23,710 nt of DNA. It comes from CAYMJK01 sp043101635. Its GTDB lineage: Bacteria; Planctomycetota; Phycisphaerae; Phycisphaerales; UBA1924. The position numbers were made by a program, and so were the translations under genes. This document shows, one piece after another, positions 1-7,157 of the stretch. Under the pieces are notes generated by a model. It ran no database searches and was not told the DNA's origin. It was given only the letters and a program-made list of their open reading frames with translations. The stretch is taken from NCBI GenBank assembly GCA_043101635.1, contig JBICIE010000025.1, forward strand, positions 1-23,710, written 5' to 3'. Position 1 is the first letter of the stretch. Each line of letters starts with the position of its first letter.

Positions 1-1
1 C

Positions 2-139
2 GTCCTGGCCGAGCCGGACATGGCCCGCATCCTCGACGATGTCGCCAACCTGATCGACAAGTACAGCCCGCAGGAGGCTGAGCTGGCCGTGGCCTACCGC
101 GCCAGCGCCACCGATACCCCGCTGCCCGCCGGCAACTGA
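2..139 (+). CDS. 3' end of an unidentified protein (partial)
   Basis: An open frame enters from the left edge and ends at TGA 137-139, giving the last 45 residues. The tail reads DMARILDDVANLIDKYSP and then AELAVAYRASATD, an amphipathic helical segment followed by a short polar end. It is followed 27 bases later by a strong intrinsic terminator on the same strand, which supports this being the true end of a plus-strand gene. The visible part holds no family signature, so I cannot name a function. It converges with the glycosyltransferase operon. Confidence 0.6.
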   Translation, partial: VLAEPDMARILDDVANLIDKYSPQEAELAVAYRASATDTPLPAGN

Positions 140-166
140 CCAGGGCAGCGCGACCAGAAGATCGCA

Positions 167-194
167 GGGCGGGCCCGCCGTGGCCCGCCCTTTT
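167..194 (+). terminator. Intrinsic terminator of the partial first gene
   Basis: A perfect 9-bp GC stem (GGGCGGGCC at 167-175, GGCCCGCCC at 182-190) with a 6-base loop is followed directly by TTTT (191-194). This is a classic rho-independent terminator for the plus strand. Its T run touches the stop codon of the convergent glycosyltransferase gene at 194-196. On the minus strand no T run follows, so it looks one-directional. Confidence 0.88.
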
Positions 195-1930
195 CAATGC
201 GCTGGTCTCGAGTCGAGAAGATCCCGGTAGATGGCGCTGACTTCAGTCACGTGGCCGAGGTAGCTCTGCAGATGCGGCGTGACCTCGTGCACCTGGCGCC
301 GGCTGGGAATGGCGACGTCGCCGCGGGCGAGGGTCGTGATGTGCGCGGCAAGCTCGTCGGCGTGACCGCCGGCGAAGAGCAGGCCGTTGCCGGGAGAGTC
401 GCCGGAGGGCTCGACGATCCACTCCGGCGGCCCGCCGAGCCGCGCGCACACCACGAACCGCCCGGCGTGCAGGTGCTCGAGCAGCACGAGCGGGGAGTTC
501 TCCATCCAGATGTGGGGGAGCACACCGACGTCGTACTCCTCGCAGCCGGCGATGCGCTGGAGCAGGTCGTAGCCGCCGGCGAACTGCACTTCGGGAAAGC
601 CGCTGAGCAGCTTGCGGAAGGGCCAGTCCCAGCCGCCGGCGCGGATCAGGAAGCGGCAGCGCCGGCGGATGGCGGGATCGAGCATGCGGATTGCCTCGAC
701 GAGGATCGCCAGCCCCTTGTTGGAGCGGGTGGAGCCGAAGAAGCCGAAGCGCAGCGGGCGCGGGTCTTCCGGCGTCCACGGGCGGGCGTCGTAGTAGTCG
801 CTGCGCCGGGCCGCGCGGTTGATCTGGTCGAAGTGCGGCTGGCCGAGACGCACCGTGCGCGTGCGAGCCTCATCCACGCCCATCAGCGTGTGCACGCGGC
901 GCAGGAAGTCGCTCGGGGGCGTGACGAGGGAGGCGCGGCTGAGGGCCTCGGCGCCGGCGGTGCGGCGGCGGCCGTAGTCGTTGGCGATGCGCAGGTGGAT
1001 GTTCCGGGCGCCCTCGGGCGAGGTCCCGGGCGCCTCGCCGCAGAAGCGTTCGTTCATGTCCAGCGGGACAGCGCCGAGGGCAGGCGGCTTCTCCTTCGCG
1101 GAGAGGGTCAGCCCGTGCTCGATGCGCGTCGGGTCGTCGCTCTCGGCGGGGCCGTCCCATGCGCGGGCAAGCTGGGGGTCGGGCGGATGCTCGGGGATGC
1201 GCTGCGACGCCGCGCCGTTGCGCCCGGTGATGCGCTCCAGGGCGCCGTAGGCGCTTTTGCGCACGACATCGGCCGGTCCGGGGCCGATGAGGCGCTCCAG
1301 TGTCTGGCCGGCGGTGCGCTTGATGCGCTGCACGCGCGGGTCGGGGGCGTCGAGACAGCCGACGCAGCGTTCGCCGCCGGCGTAGTCGTCGCACAGGGTC
1401 GTTTCGCGGTGCAGCAGGTCCACCTGCGGGCACAGGAACCAGTAATTGTGCGGCGTGACCACCACCGGGCGCCCGCTGTCCTCGATGGCGCCGATCACGT
1501 CGAAGCTGAGCCCCTCCAGCGAGTGGATGTGCACGATCTGCGCGCGCACTTCGTCCAGCCACTTCAGCACGTGGCGAGTGGCGCTGGTCGGCTCGGCGTC
1601 CTTCGGCGCCCTCCGGAAGTTGACCGCTGCAGGGGCGAAGTGGGGGCTGTTGATCAGGTCGAAGCACTCGACGCCGCGCCACGTCTCCAGGCGACGGATC
1701 CGCACGCCGGGGATCGGGCTGGTCTTCATCCCGCTGGCCAGGTAGAAGACTCGGTGGCCGCTCATGGCGAGGCCGGCCGCAAGCTCGGACGCTGAGAGGT
1801 TGTACCCGGAGCCCTCCCGCTCCTGCAGGGCGAGGCGGGCCCAGCCGAGGAAGGCGATGCGCAGCGGCTGGTCCGTCCGCGGCCAGCCGGGCGGGGCTTC
1901 GGGGGTGGGTTGGGACTCTGCGAGGGGCAT
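194..1930 (-). CDS. GT-B fold glycosyltransferase, GT4-like
   Basis: Predicted 578-aa sugar transferase acting at the cytoplasmic face, probably in surface polysaccharide assembly. The N-terminal Rossmann half starts at about residue 23 (LRIAFLGWARLA) and contains the GSGYNLSASELAAGLAMSGH segment. The C-terminal half has FGFFGSTRSNKGLAIL (about 396-410) and the donor-binding DVGVLPHIWMENSPLVLLE (about 467-485), whose acidic and Leu-rich pattern is typical of GT4/GT1. Between the halves lie about 150 poorly conserved polar residues and a Cys motif (C167, C180, C189, C192) shared with the GT4-like gene at 4009-5688. The frame is open far upstream, but the domain start, the gap after the preceding stop (1965) and a -10-like box just ahead favour ATG 1930. 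No SD is visible. It is the last gene of a three-gene operon. Sugar donor and acceptor are unknown. Confidence 0.85.
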   Translation of the reverse strand: MPLAESQPTPEAPPGWPRTDQPLRIAFLGWARLALQEREGSGYNLSASELAAGLAMSGHRVFYLASGMKTSPIPGVRIRRLETWRGVECFDLINSPHFAPAAVNFRRAPKDAEPTSATRHVLKWLDEVRAQIVHIHSLEGLSFDVIGAIEDSGRPVVVTPHNYWFLCPQVDLLHRETTLCDDYAGGERCVGCLDAPDPRVQRIKRTAGQTLERLIGPGPADVVRKSAYGALERITGRNGAASQRIPEHPPDPQLARAWDGPAESDDPTRIEHGLTLSAKEKPPALGAVPLDMNERFCGEAPGTSPEGARNIHLRIANDYGRRRTAGAEALSRASLVTPPSDFLRRVHTLMGVDEARTRTVRLGQPHFDQINRAARRSDYYDARPWTPEDPRPLRFGFFGSTRSNKGLAILVEAIRMLDPAIRRRCRFLIRAGGWDWPFRKLLSGFPEVQFAGGYDLLQRIAGCEEYDVGVLPHIWMENSPLVLLEHLHAGRFVVCARLGGPPEWIVEPSGDSPGNGLLFAGGHADELAAHITTLARGDVAIPSRRQVHEVTPHLQSYLGHVTEVSAIYRDLLDSRPAH

Positions 1931-1939
1931 CGGGCCGGG

Positions 1940-1945
1940 AGTGTA
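1940..1945 (-). promoter_or_regulatory. -10-like TACACT close to a start codon
   Basis: The minus strand reads CTACACTCCCGGCCCGATG, so TACACT ends 9 bases before the ATG at 1930. A weak -35-like CTGAGT lies 17 bases upstream (1968-1963). Near-identical boxes precede the SD-less starts at 5688, 17534 and 21042. This suggests an internal promoter giving an almost leaderless mRNA for the last gene of the operon. Confidence 0.4.
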
Positions 1946-1964
1946 GTGGGGGCTCGGCGCGGAC

Positions 1965-3890
1965 TCAGCCGAAGCGGTCGCGCGAGCGGTAGCGGCGGAG
2001 GGTGGCGAGGAACCACGCGACGCGAAGGCCGGTGGCGACCCAGCGAATGCAGAAGGCGGCACGGACGGCAGCGCCGTCCGGCTCGAGCTGGGCCATGTGC
2101 GGCGAGCGCCGGTCGATGTGGAGGTTCCGCGTGCCGCGGAGCAGCGGGAAGTCGCTGGTCTGGTTGAACACGATGACGGCGTCCGGCGGATGGCGCAGGA
2201 GGGGGATCTGGCGGCGGAACTTGGAGCGGAGGCGGCGGGAGTAGATGATGCGCTCCGGGTACCCCCCCACTCCGTGGGGGGCGGTTGCGCCGAGGGCGTG
2301 TGATTGGGCCGCGTCGAGCGCGGACACTGCGTCGTTTCGGATGAGGTAGATCCACTCGGGGGCGGCGCGATCGGGGGCGCCCTCGCCCCTCCGGGGCTCT
2401 GTGTCATCAGGGGCGTTGTCCCCGGGCTTGCTCGCTGCGCTCGCGGCGCTCGGGGCAAGGGACGGGTCGCCCCTGCGGGCCTGCGCGGAGTGGACGTCTC
2501 TTGTGAAGTCGGTGGCGGGCTGCCGGGGCGTTGATGTTGCGCCCGACCCGCCGCGGAGCGGCGGGCCCTCCGGAGACGGGTCGGCCGCAGAAGACCCCCC
2601 ACGGAGTGGGGGGGTACCCAGGGACTGGCGCAGATCGTCGGCCCACTGGACGAAGTCGGCGTGGGGGCAGATGACGGCGATGCGGGCGCCGGGGCGGAGG
2701 GCGCCGGCCTGCTCGAGCGCCTCGGCGATCGGCATCGGCGTCGGGCCGTCGGCGTCCAGCTTGCCGCCGCGGTTTGTGGCGATGTCATGCGCCGTGCGCC
2801 GGATGATCTCGGCGTGGAAGGTTCGCCGGCGGAAGGCGGCCTGGAGCGCGTCGTACATGATCGACGCCATCCAGCGGAAGGTCGCGTACCACAGGCGCGG
2901 GCCGGAGAGGGCCTTCTGCAAGGTCCACACGATGTTGCGCTGGGAGTAATACAGGCGGGCCGGAGTCAGCTTATGGAACCACGGCGTGTGATAGACCACC
3001 GCGTCCAGGCACAGCGCCACGCGCCACCCGGCGCGGGCGAAGCGCAGACACCAGTCGGCGTCATCGCAGTAGATGAAGTACCGCTTGTCCCAGAAGCCGA
3101 CCTCGCGCACCGCGCTCCACCGCGCCAGCAGGCTGCACGCGCTGACGACATCGACCTCCAGCACGCCGGAGTAGTCGCCGCGTCCGCGGGTTGCGCCGAC
3201 CTGCCTCAGCCACGCCGTGTGCGCTGCTTCGAGGCGATGGCCCGCAATCGGCGTGTCGCCCATGCGCCCGCGGGCAAAGTCGAAATAGATCGTGGTTTCG
3301 AAGGTTGACTCGCGATCGTTGATATCGACCGCGCGGGAGCCCACCACACCGATGCCGGGGTCGGCCTGGGCCGCCTCGACCAGGCGTCGGCAGGCGTCCG
3401 GCGGCAGGTCGATGTCATCGTCGACGAGCCAGACAAAGTCGGGTCGGCTGGTCCGGGCGTCGGCTGCGGCGGGTTGCTGCAGCAGCCGGTCGACTGCGCA
3501 GAAGCCGGTGTTGAAGCCGCCGCAGCCGCCGAGATTCTCGCGGTTGCGCACGACGGTGAGCGAGGCGAAGCCGCCGGCGTTGGAGGCGCCATCCTGCTGG
3601 TCCAGCAGGCGCAGCTGCGGTTCGTGGGCGGCGCTGGTCTCATTGGCGAAGATGCGCTCGGGGCGCCACGCGTAGCGCAGGTGGTCGGTGGTATCGTCAC
3701 TGGAGGCGTTGTCGACGACGATGACATCAAGGCGGTGGGCGCCGATGTCCTGGCGGGCCACGGCCGCCAGGGCGCCATCGAGCTGGGCCCGGCGATTCCA
3801 CGTGACGATGATGACCGCGATGCGCAGCGTCGCGGGCCCGCCTGCGGCGATCGGCGCCGCCTGGCCGGATGCGCCCGCAGCGCCGGGCAT
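1965..3890 (-). CDS. GT2-family glycosyltransferase with a repeat-derived insert
   Basis: Predicted 641-aa glycosyltransferase of the GT-A type. The GT2 domain covers about residues 22-305: LRIAVIIVTWNRR, VIVVDNASSDDTT, RENLGGCGGFNTG, the metal/nucleotide site WLVDDDIDLP (about 154-163), and YCDDADWCLRFARAGWRV with a following YH, which resembles GlfT2- and rhamnosyl-type enzymes. A second domain begins near residue 402 (RIAVICPHADFVQWADDL) and resumes near 513 (WIYLIRNDAVSALDAAQ). Residues about 425-511 between them are a Pro/Arg/Gly/Ser-rich insert encoded by palindromic DNA. The start is uncertain: ATG 3890 is just ahead of the domain, but TTG 3923 (AAGGGG upstream) and TTG 4028 are possible. 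It follows the GT4-like gene ending at 4009 and precedes the one starting at 1930. Confidence 0.82.
   Translation of the reverse strand: MPGAAGASGQAAPIAAGGPATLRIAVIIVTWNRRAQLDGALAAVARQDIGAHRLDVIVVDNASSDDTTDHLRYAWRPERIFANETSAAHEPQLRLLDQQDGASNAGGFASLTVVRNRENLGGCGGFNTGFCAVDRLLQQPAAADARTSRPDFVWLVDDDIDLPPDACRRLVEAAQADPGIGVVGSRAVDINDRESTFETTIYFDFARGRMGDTPIAGHRLEAAHTAWLRQVGATRGRGDYSGVLEVDVVSACSLLARWSAVREVGFWDKRYFIYCDDADWCLRFARAGWRVALCLDAVVYHTPWFHKLTPARLYYSQRNIVWTLQKALSGPRLWYATFRWMASIMYDALQAAFRRRTFHAEIIRRTAHDIATNRGGKLDADGPTPMPIAEALEQAGALRPGARIAVICPHADFVQWADDLRQSLGTPPLRGGSSAADPSPEGPPLRGGSGATSTPRQPATDFTRDVHSAQARRGDPSLAPSAASAASKPGDNAPDDTEPRRGEGAPDRAAPEWIYLIRNDAVSALDAAQSHALGATAPHGVGGYPERIIYSRRLRSKFRRQIPLLRHPPDAVIVFNQTSDFPLLRGTRNLHIDRRSPHMAQLEPDGAAVRAAFCIRWVATGLRVAWFLATLRRYRSRDRFG
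2257..2281. repeat. 25-bp palindromic repeat, copy A
   Basis: GGGTACC followed by CCCCCCAC-TCC-GTGGGGGG (stem 2263-2270 with 2274-2281, loop TCC). It is identical to the reverse complement of copy B (2595-2619) and copy C (16036-16060). It lies inside the GT2 coding sequence and is read on the minus strand as APHGVGGYP. Confidence 0.9.
2385..2397. repeat. Short hairpin with TCC loop
   Basis: GCCCC-TCC-GGGGC forms a 5-bp stem with the same TCC loop as copy A. It lies in the low-complexity insert of the GT2 gene and may be a shorter relative of the 25-bp element. The short stem makes chance more likely than for the others. Confidence 0.4.
2547..2565. repeat. 8-bp hairpin with GGA loop, covarying relative of the 25-bp repeat
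   Basis: CCCGCCGC (2547-2554), loop GGA, GCGGCGGG (2558-2565). Stem length and loop are the same as in copy B (CCCCCCAC-GGA-GTGGGGGG). The two differing base pairs, at stem positions 4 and 7, are both compensated on the opposite arm. It sits in the coding sequence 29 bases from copy B. Confidence 0.75.
2595..2619. repeat. 25-bp palindromic repeat, copy B (inverted relative to A)
   Basis: CCCCCCAC-GGA-GTGGGGGG followed by GTACCC. It is the exact reverse complement of copy A and the same orientation as copy C. It is read through on the minus strand as GTPPLRGG in the GT2 protein. Copies A and B form a 25-bp inverted pair separated by 313 bp within one gene. Confidence 0.9.
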
Positions 3891-4008
3891 GGTCGCGTGC
3901 TGGGCGCTGGCCGAGGTTTGCAAAGATCCCCTTTCGGCTGCCGACAGCGGCGCCGCTGCGGGCTGATTCTGACGGGCGCCAGGCGTTTCCACGAGCCTCG
4001 GGGCGGGC

Positions 4009-5688
4009 TCAGGGCGGCGCCGGGGCAATGGAGGATACGCCCTCGCGGTAGAGCTGTTCCAGTTCCGCGGCGTGGGCGGCCATGGTCTTGGGGGGGCGCA
4101 CGCCGGCCCGCAGACGCTCGGCCCGGCGTGGATCGTCGATCAGGCCGGCCAGCGTCCGGGCGAGGTCAAAGCGGTCGTTGGCCCGGAAGAGCAGGCCGTT
4201 GACGCCGCTCGTGACGAAGTCCGGGATGCCGCCGATGTCGGCGCCGAGCACCGGAAGCCCGCAGGCGAGATACTCCATGACCGTCTGCGGGCCGTTATCC
4301 CACCAGACGCTGGGGACGATGCCGATGTCCTGCCCGCCGCAGATCCACGGGATGTCGGGCGGCTCGTAGCCCTGGTGGAAGCGCAGACTCGCCAGACGCG
4401 GCTCCATGCGCCGGAAGCGGTACTCGATGGACGCCCCGCCGGCTGCGACGACGGTGAGGGCAAGGCGCCGGAGCCACGCAGCGTCGAGCAGATCGAGGCT
4501 GTCGGCCAGCATCGACAGGCCCTTGTACCAGTGGTTGGCGCCCATGAAGACGAGTCGCAGCGGGCGCGGACGGTTGGGGTCGAACGGCGGCGGGGCAAAC
4601 AGCCGTTCCGCCCGGCGCTGCGCGATGTCGCCGGCAACGGTGCCGATGTGGAGTGTTCGCAGTGCGCGCCCAGGAACGCCCATGGCCTGGTATCGGGCGC
4701 GCACGTGCTCGGACACCGCCAGGACACCATCGCAGGCGCCGAGGGCCTCGAGCATGGCAGCGCGCCGGCGGCCGTAGCGGTTCGGGTTCGGCTCGATGCG
4801 ATCGGGGCGGACGTCGTTCGTCAGGGGCGTCCAGGTCGGATCCTGCGGCGTGAACCAGGTGACACCGGCGCGCTCGGCGAGGATGCGGTCCGTCTGGCCG
4901 CGGTGGTCGAGCGGACGCGGCTGCGGGCGATGCGCTGCTTCGGGCTCGATCGGTCGTCCGGGAGCGGCCGGCGCCGGCGGCGTCGGCTGACGGCCGAGTC
5001 CCAGCCAGCGCAGCACCGGGAGGGCGTGGCGCTGCTCGGCGTCGGCCCGCGGGCCCGCCTCCGGCTCTGCATCAGCATGCGCGCTGAATGGCGCCGGGTC
5101 GCCCGGGTAGGCGGCGGCGCGGCGCCGGCGCTCCTCAGCGGGGTCCGGCGCCTCGATGCAGCCCTCGCAGGCGCGCCCGGATTCGAAGGTGTGGCATGGC
5201 GCCCGGTGCCCGCGCATCAGATAGACCTGCGGGCAGAGGGGGTGGTAGTTGTGCAGGCTCCAGAACACACGGGCGCCGTCGAGCCGGGCGGCGCTGACGC
5301 AGCCGGCGGAGAGCCCCTCAATGTTGTGGAAGTGGACCACCTCCGGGCGCAGGAGCCCTATGAGGTCGGCGAATCGCGCCTCGAGTTCGGGCGCGCTGAC
5401 TTCGGTCTCCGGACCTTCGAACTGGAGCAGCGCCGGCGCGAGCACGGGGGAGTTGACCACCTCGAAGACGCGCAGGCCGAGCCAGTCATCGTGACGGCGG
5501 ATCTCGCAGGGGCCGGGCTCGGCGCTCGCGCCGCCGCCGGGGACGCAGATGGTCCCTGAGCAGAGCCATGAGACCTCGTGGCCCCGCTCGATCAGGGCCA
5601 GGGCGAGGCCCTGGAGATAGCCGTTGACCCCGCCGCCGACGCGCGTCCCCTCCCATGGCCTGGCCCAGTTGACAAGGAGGATCCGCAC
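4009..5688 (-). CDS. GT-B fold glycosyltransferase, GT4-like
   Basis: Predicted 559-aa glycosyltransferase and first gene of the operon. It begins MRILLVNWARPWEGTRVGGG, a GT4 N-terminal nucleotide-fold start with a Gly-rich acceptor loop. The C-terminal half carries LRLVFMGANHWYKGLSMLAD (about 377-396) and DIGIVPSVWWDNGPQTVMEY (about 454-473), the usual donor-site region, then GLPVLGADIGGIPDFV. Like the gene at 194-1930 it has a LCPQ segment followed by three cysteines (C152, C165, C174, C177), so the two are probably paralogues. A linker of about 100 residues rich in Pro, Ala and Arg separates the lobes. The start is GTG 5688 with no SD and a TATACT box 8 bases upstream. Its stop at 4009 lies 118 bases ahead of the favoured GT2 start. 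Substrate unknown. Confidence 0.86.
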   Translation of the reverse strand: MRILLVNWARPWEGTRVGGGVNGYLQGLALALIERGHEVSWLCSGTICVPGGGASAEPGPCEIRRHDDWLGLRVFEVVNSPVLAPALLQFEGPETEVSAPELEARFADLIGLLRPEVVHFHNIEGLSAGCVSAARLDGARVFWSLHNYHPLCPQVYLMRGHRAPCHTFESGRACEGCIEAPDPAEERRRRAAAYPGDPAPFSAHADAEPEAGPRADAEQRHALPVLRWLGLGRQPTPPAPAAPGRPIEPEAAHRPQPRPLDHRGQTDRILAERAGVTWFTPQDPTWTPLTNDVRPDRIEPNPNRYGRRRAAMLEALGACDGVLAVSEHVRARYQAMGVPGRALRTLHIGTVAGDIAQRRAERLFAPPPFDPNRPRPLRLVFMGANHWYKGLSMLADSLDLLDAAWLRRLALTVVAAGGASIEYRFRRMEPRLASLRFHQGYEPPDIPWICGGQDIGIVPSVWWDNGPQTVMEYLACGLPVLGADIGGIPDFVTSGVNGLLFRANDRFDLARTLAGLIDDPRRAERLRAGVRPPKTMAAHAAELEQLYREGVSSIAPAPP

Positions 5689-5696
5689 CGGGGCCG

Positions 5697-5702
5697 AGTA
5701 TA
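5697..5702 (-). promoter_or_regulatory. -10-like TATACT of the glycosyltransferase operon
   Basis: The minus strand reads CTATACTCGGCCCCGGTG, so TATACT ends 8 bases before the GTG at 5688, where transcription would start almost at the start codon. No convincing -35 is visible. The context matches the boxes ahead of ruvB and the genes at 1930 and 17534. Confidence 0.45.
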
Positions 5703-5787
5703 GAGCGCCGCGGCGGGTGGACCGGGGCGGGTGAAACGCCCACGATCAGGTGGCAAACAACCGAGGGGCCGACGCCCGGAGGCGAGC

Positions 5788-5907
5788 ATGATCCGTAAGA
5801 ACTGTGACAACTGCGACCGGGTGATCGAGGTAGCCGACGATCAGGCCGGCCAGAAGGTCCCCTGTCCCGAATGCGGGGACATCAACGTCATCCCGGAGCC
5901 GCCGTAG
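5788..5907 (+). CDS. Short zinc-ribbon protein, possibly the N-terminal part of a broken PH-domain protein
   Basis: A 39-aa ORF with a strong SD (GGAGG 5778-5782, 5-base spacer) and ATG 5788. It encodes a compact treble-clef or zinc-ribbon unit: KNCDNC near the start and PCPECG near the end, i.e. C6-x2-C9 and C26-x2-C29, then NVIPEPP. This resembles the short zinc ribbons found at the N-terminus of many planctomycete proteins. The stop is TAG 5905-5907. The same frame stays open afterwards through a Pro/Ala-rich stretch into the PH-domain ORF at 6025-6471. It may therefore be the N-terminus of one longer protein cut by a nonsense codon rather than an independent gene. Confidence 0.7.
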   Translation: MIRKNCDNCDRVIEVADDQAGQKVPCPECGDINVIPEPP

Positions 5908-6024
5908 CCGGCCCCGGCGAAGTCTCCCGCCGGCGGGGAAGCCACCCGCTCCGAGGCGCCGAAGCCCCCGGCCGACCGGGCCGTCGCGGCGGGGTATCCG
6001 CCGGACTCGGGGCCGGAGCAGAAG

Positions 6025-6471
6025 GTGATCATGGTCCGGCCGGCCAGGTTCCGGGCCCGGCCGATGCTGTTCTCGGTGACGGCCCTGGCGCTGCTCGGGG
6101 GGCTGGTGGGGACGGTCTACTTCTGGCTGATCGCCGACACGCGCAACTGGATCATGTGGCCGTGCCTGGTGCTGACGCTGGTGGTGGCGGGGGTCTTCAT
6201 CGCGTGGAAGATCCAGACGCTGTCGGCGGCGCTGGAGGTCACCAACAAGCGGGCCGTCGAGCGGCGCGGGCTGCTGAGCCGGTCGACCAGCGAGGTGCTG
6301 CACGACAGCATCCGCAACGTGACCATCCGCCAGAGCTTCTGGGACCGTGTGTGGAGCGTGGGGGAGATCGGGATCGCCTCCAGCGGGCACGAGGGGATCG
6401 AGATCAAGATCCGGGACATTCCCCATCCCGAGAAGGTCCGCCGGATCATCGACCTGTACCGCCCCTTGTGA
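6025..6471 (+). CDS. Membrane protein with bacterial PH (bPH2-like) domain
   Basis: A 148-aa protein with two membrane segments (about residues 14-35 and 43-62, MLFSVTALALLGG and WPCLVLTLVVAGVFI). A bacterial PH-like domain follows: LEVTNKRAVERRGLLSRSTSEVLHD, IRNVTIRQSFWDRVWSVGEIGIASSG, then IEIKIRDIPHPEKVRRII. This order (rPxxxxRP, two helices, TNKR, V..I.I..) is typical of YdbS/YdbT-type bPH2 proteins of unknown role in the membrane. I use GTG 6025 because GGAG (6015-6018) stands 6 bases upstream. ATG 6031 is the alternative. The family's usual acidic residue before the RP motif lies at or upstream of this start, within the in-phase frame that follows TAG 5905. That supports a longer original protein joined to the zinc ribbon. 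Confidence 0.8.
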   Translation: MIMVRPARFRARPMLFSVTALALLGGLVGTVYFWLIADTRNWIMWPCLVLTLVVAGVFIAWKIQTLSAALEVTNKRAVERRGLLSRSTSEVLHDSIRNVTIRQSFWDRVWSVGEIGIASSGHEGIEIKIRDIPHPEKVRRIIDLYRPL

Positions 6472-6581
6472 TCCGGCTCACCCGCGGGACAATTGCATCC
6501 GATCAGTGGACAAGGGGCCGGCTGGCGCCATGAATCCGGCCCCGCTCGGACACGGTCCGGGCGGTCCGCCGGAGACTGCCG

Positions 6582-6893
6582 ATGCCCTGGTTCCAGAAGC
6601 TCAGGCTGCGGGTGCTTGCGATCGCGGTTGCGGCGGCGCTGGCGGTGCTGGCGGCGGTGTCGTTCGCCGCGGCGCCGGTGCTTCCGGCGATCGGGGTTGC
6701 CGCGGTCGCGGTGGCCTTCGCGGTCAACACCATGGCGGCCCGGCTCGCCCAGCCGGCGTGCTACGGGTGCGGGGGGAGCCTCAAGGGGATCCCGGGCGGG
6801 CTGCACGGCGTGCTGTGCCCGACCTGCGGGCTGATCAACGACGCCCCGGGCGCGGGCCGGTTCGAGCAACTGGTCGACGACGAAGAGGCCTGA
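6582..6893 (+). CDS. Small membrane protein with C-terminal zinc ribbon
   Basis: A 103-aa protein with two predicted membrane helices (about 9-31 and 33-51, very Ala/Val-rich) followed by a zinc ribbon with C60-x2-C63 and C79-x2-C82 (CYGCGG, CPTCGLIN) and an acidic tail ending DDEEA. The ribbon would be cytoplasmic if the two helices form a hairpin. GGAGA (6571-6575) precedes ATG 6582 by 6 bases. It lies 110 bases after the PH-domain gene on the same strand and ends 11 bases before the convergent gene at 6905. I do not recognise a named family. The fold prediction rests on the cysteine spacing and hydrophobicity alone. Confidence 0.72.
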   Translation: MPWFQKLRLRVLAIAVAAALAVLAAVSFAAAPVLPAIGVAAVAVAFAVNTMAARLAQPACYGCGGSLKGIPGGLHGVLCPTCGLINDAPGAGRFEQLVDDEEA

Positions 6894-6904
6894 GGCGAGG
6901 TCGC

Positions 6905-7138
6905 TCAGAGGACCAGGGCCAGGGCCGAGCCGACCACCGCGATCACGATGAGCGCCAGTGCCAGCGCCAGGACGGTTGTGGTGCGCTCGCGATGCCAGCA
7001 CCGGTCACAGAGCATCTCGGAGCGCGGCACGCGTTGCCGCGCGAGCGCCGCGCGGACGACCTGGCGGATCCACGAGCGCCGGACCAGCCTGTCGGCGGGC
7101 CCGCCGCAGCCGGCGCAGACTTGCTGACTGTCGACCAA
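6905..7138 (-). CDS. Small zinc-ribbon, tail-anchored membrane protein
   Basis: A 77-aa ORF downstream of tig. It starts at TTG 7138, 19 bases after the tig stop, and is probably cotranscribed. Cysteines C8-x2-C11 (CAGCGG) and C44-x2-C47 (CDRCWHRE) form a ribbon with an Arg-rich spacer. A single C-terminal hydrophobic helix follows (about 54-77, VLALALALIVIAVVGSALALVL), so the protein is probably anchored with the ribbon in the cytoplasm. The TTG start is inferred: no ATG or GTG exists between the tig stop and the first cysteine, and no SD is obvious. The frame continues upstream inside tig, but that part has antisense-like composition. Function unknown. Confidence 0.6.
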   Translation of the reverse strand: MVDSQQVCAGCGGPADRLVRRSWIRQVVRAALARQRVPRSEMLCDRCWHRERTTTVLALALALIVIAVVGSALALVL

Positions 7139-7157
7139 TGTGCGGCCCCGGCTCTGG

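Noticed and set aside
197..1795. A 532-aa plus-strand open frame opposite the GT4-like gene
   Set aside because: It is antisense to a gene with clear GT motifs, has no recognisable domains and an Ala/Arg/Gly-rich shadow composition.
4072..5559. A 495-aa plus-strand open frame opposite the first GT4-like gene
   Set aside because: Antisense shadow caused by high third-position GC; no motif or SD supports it.
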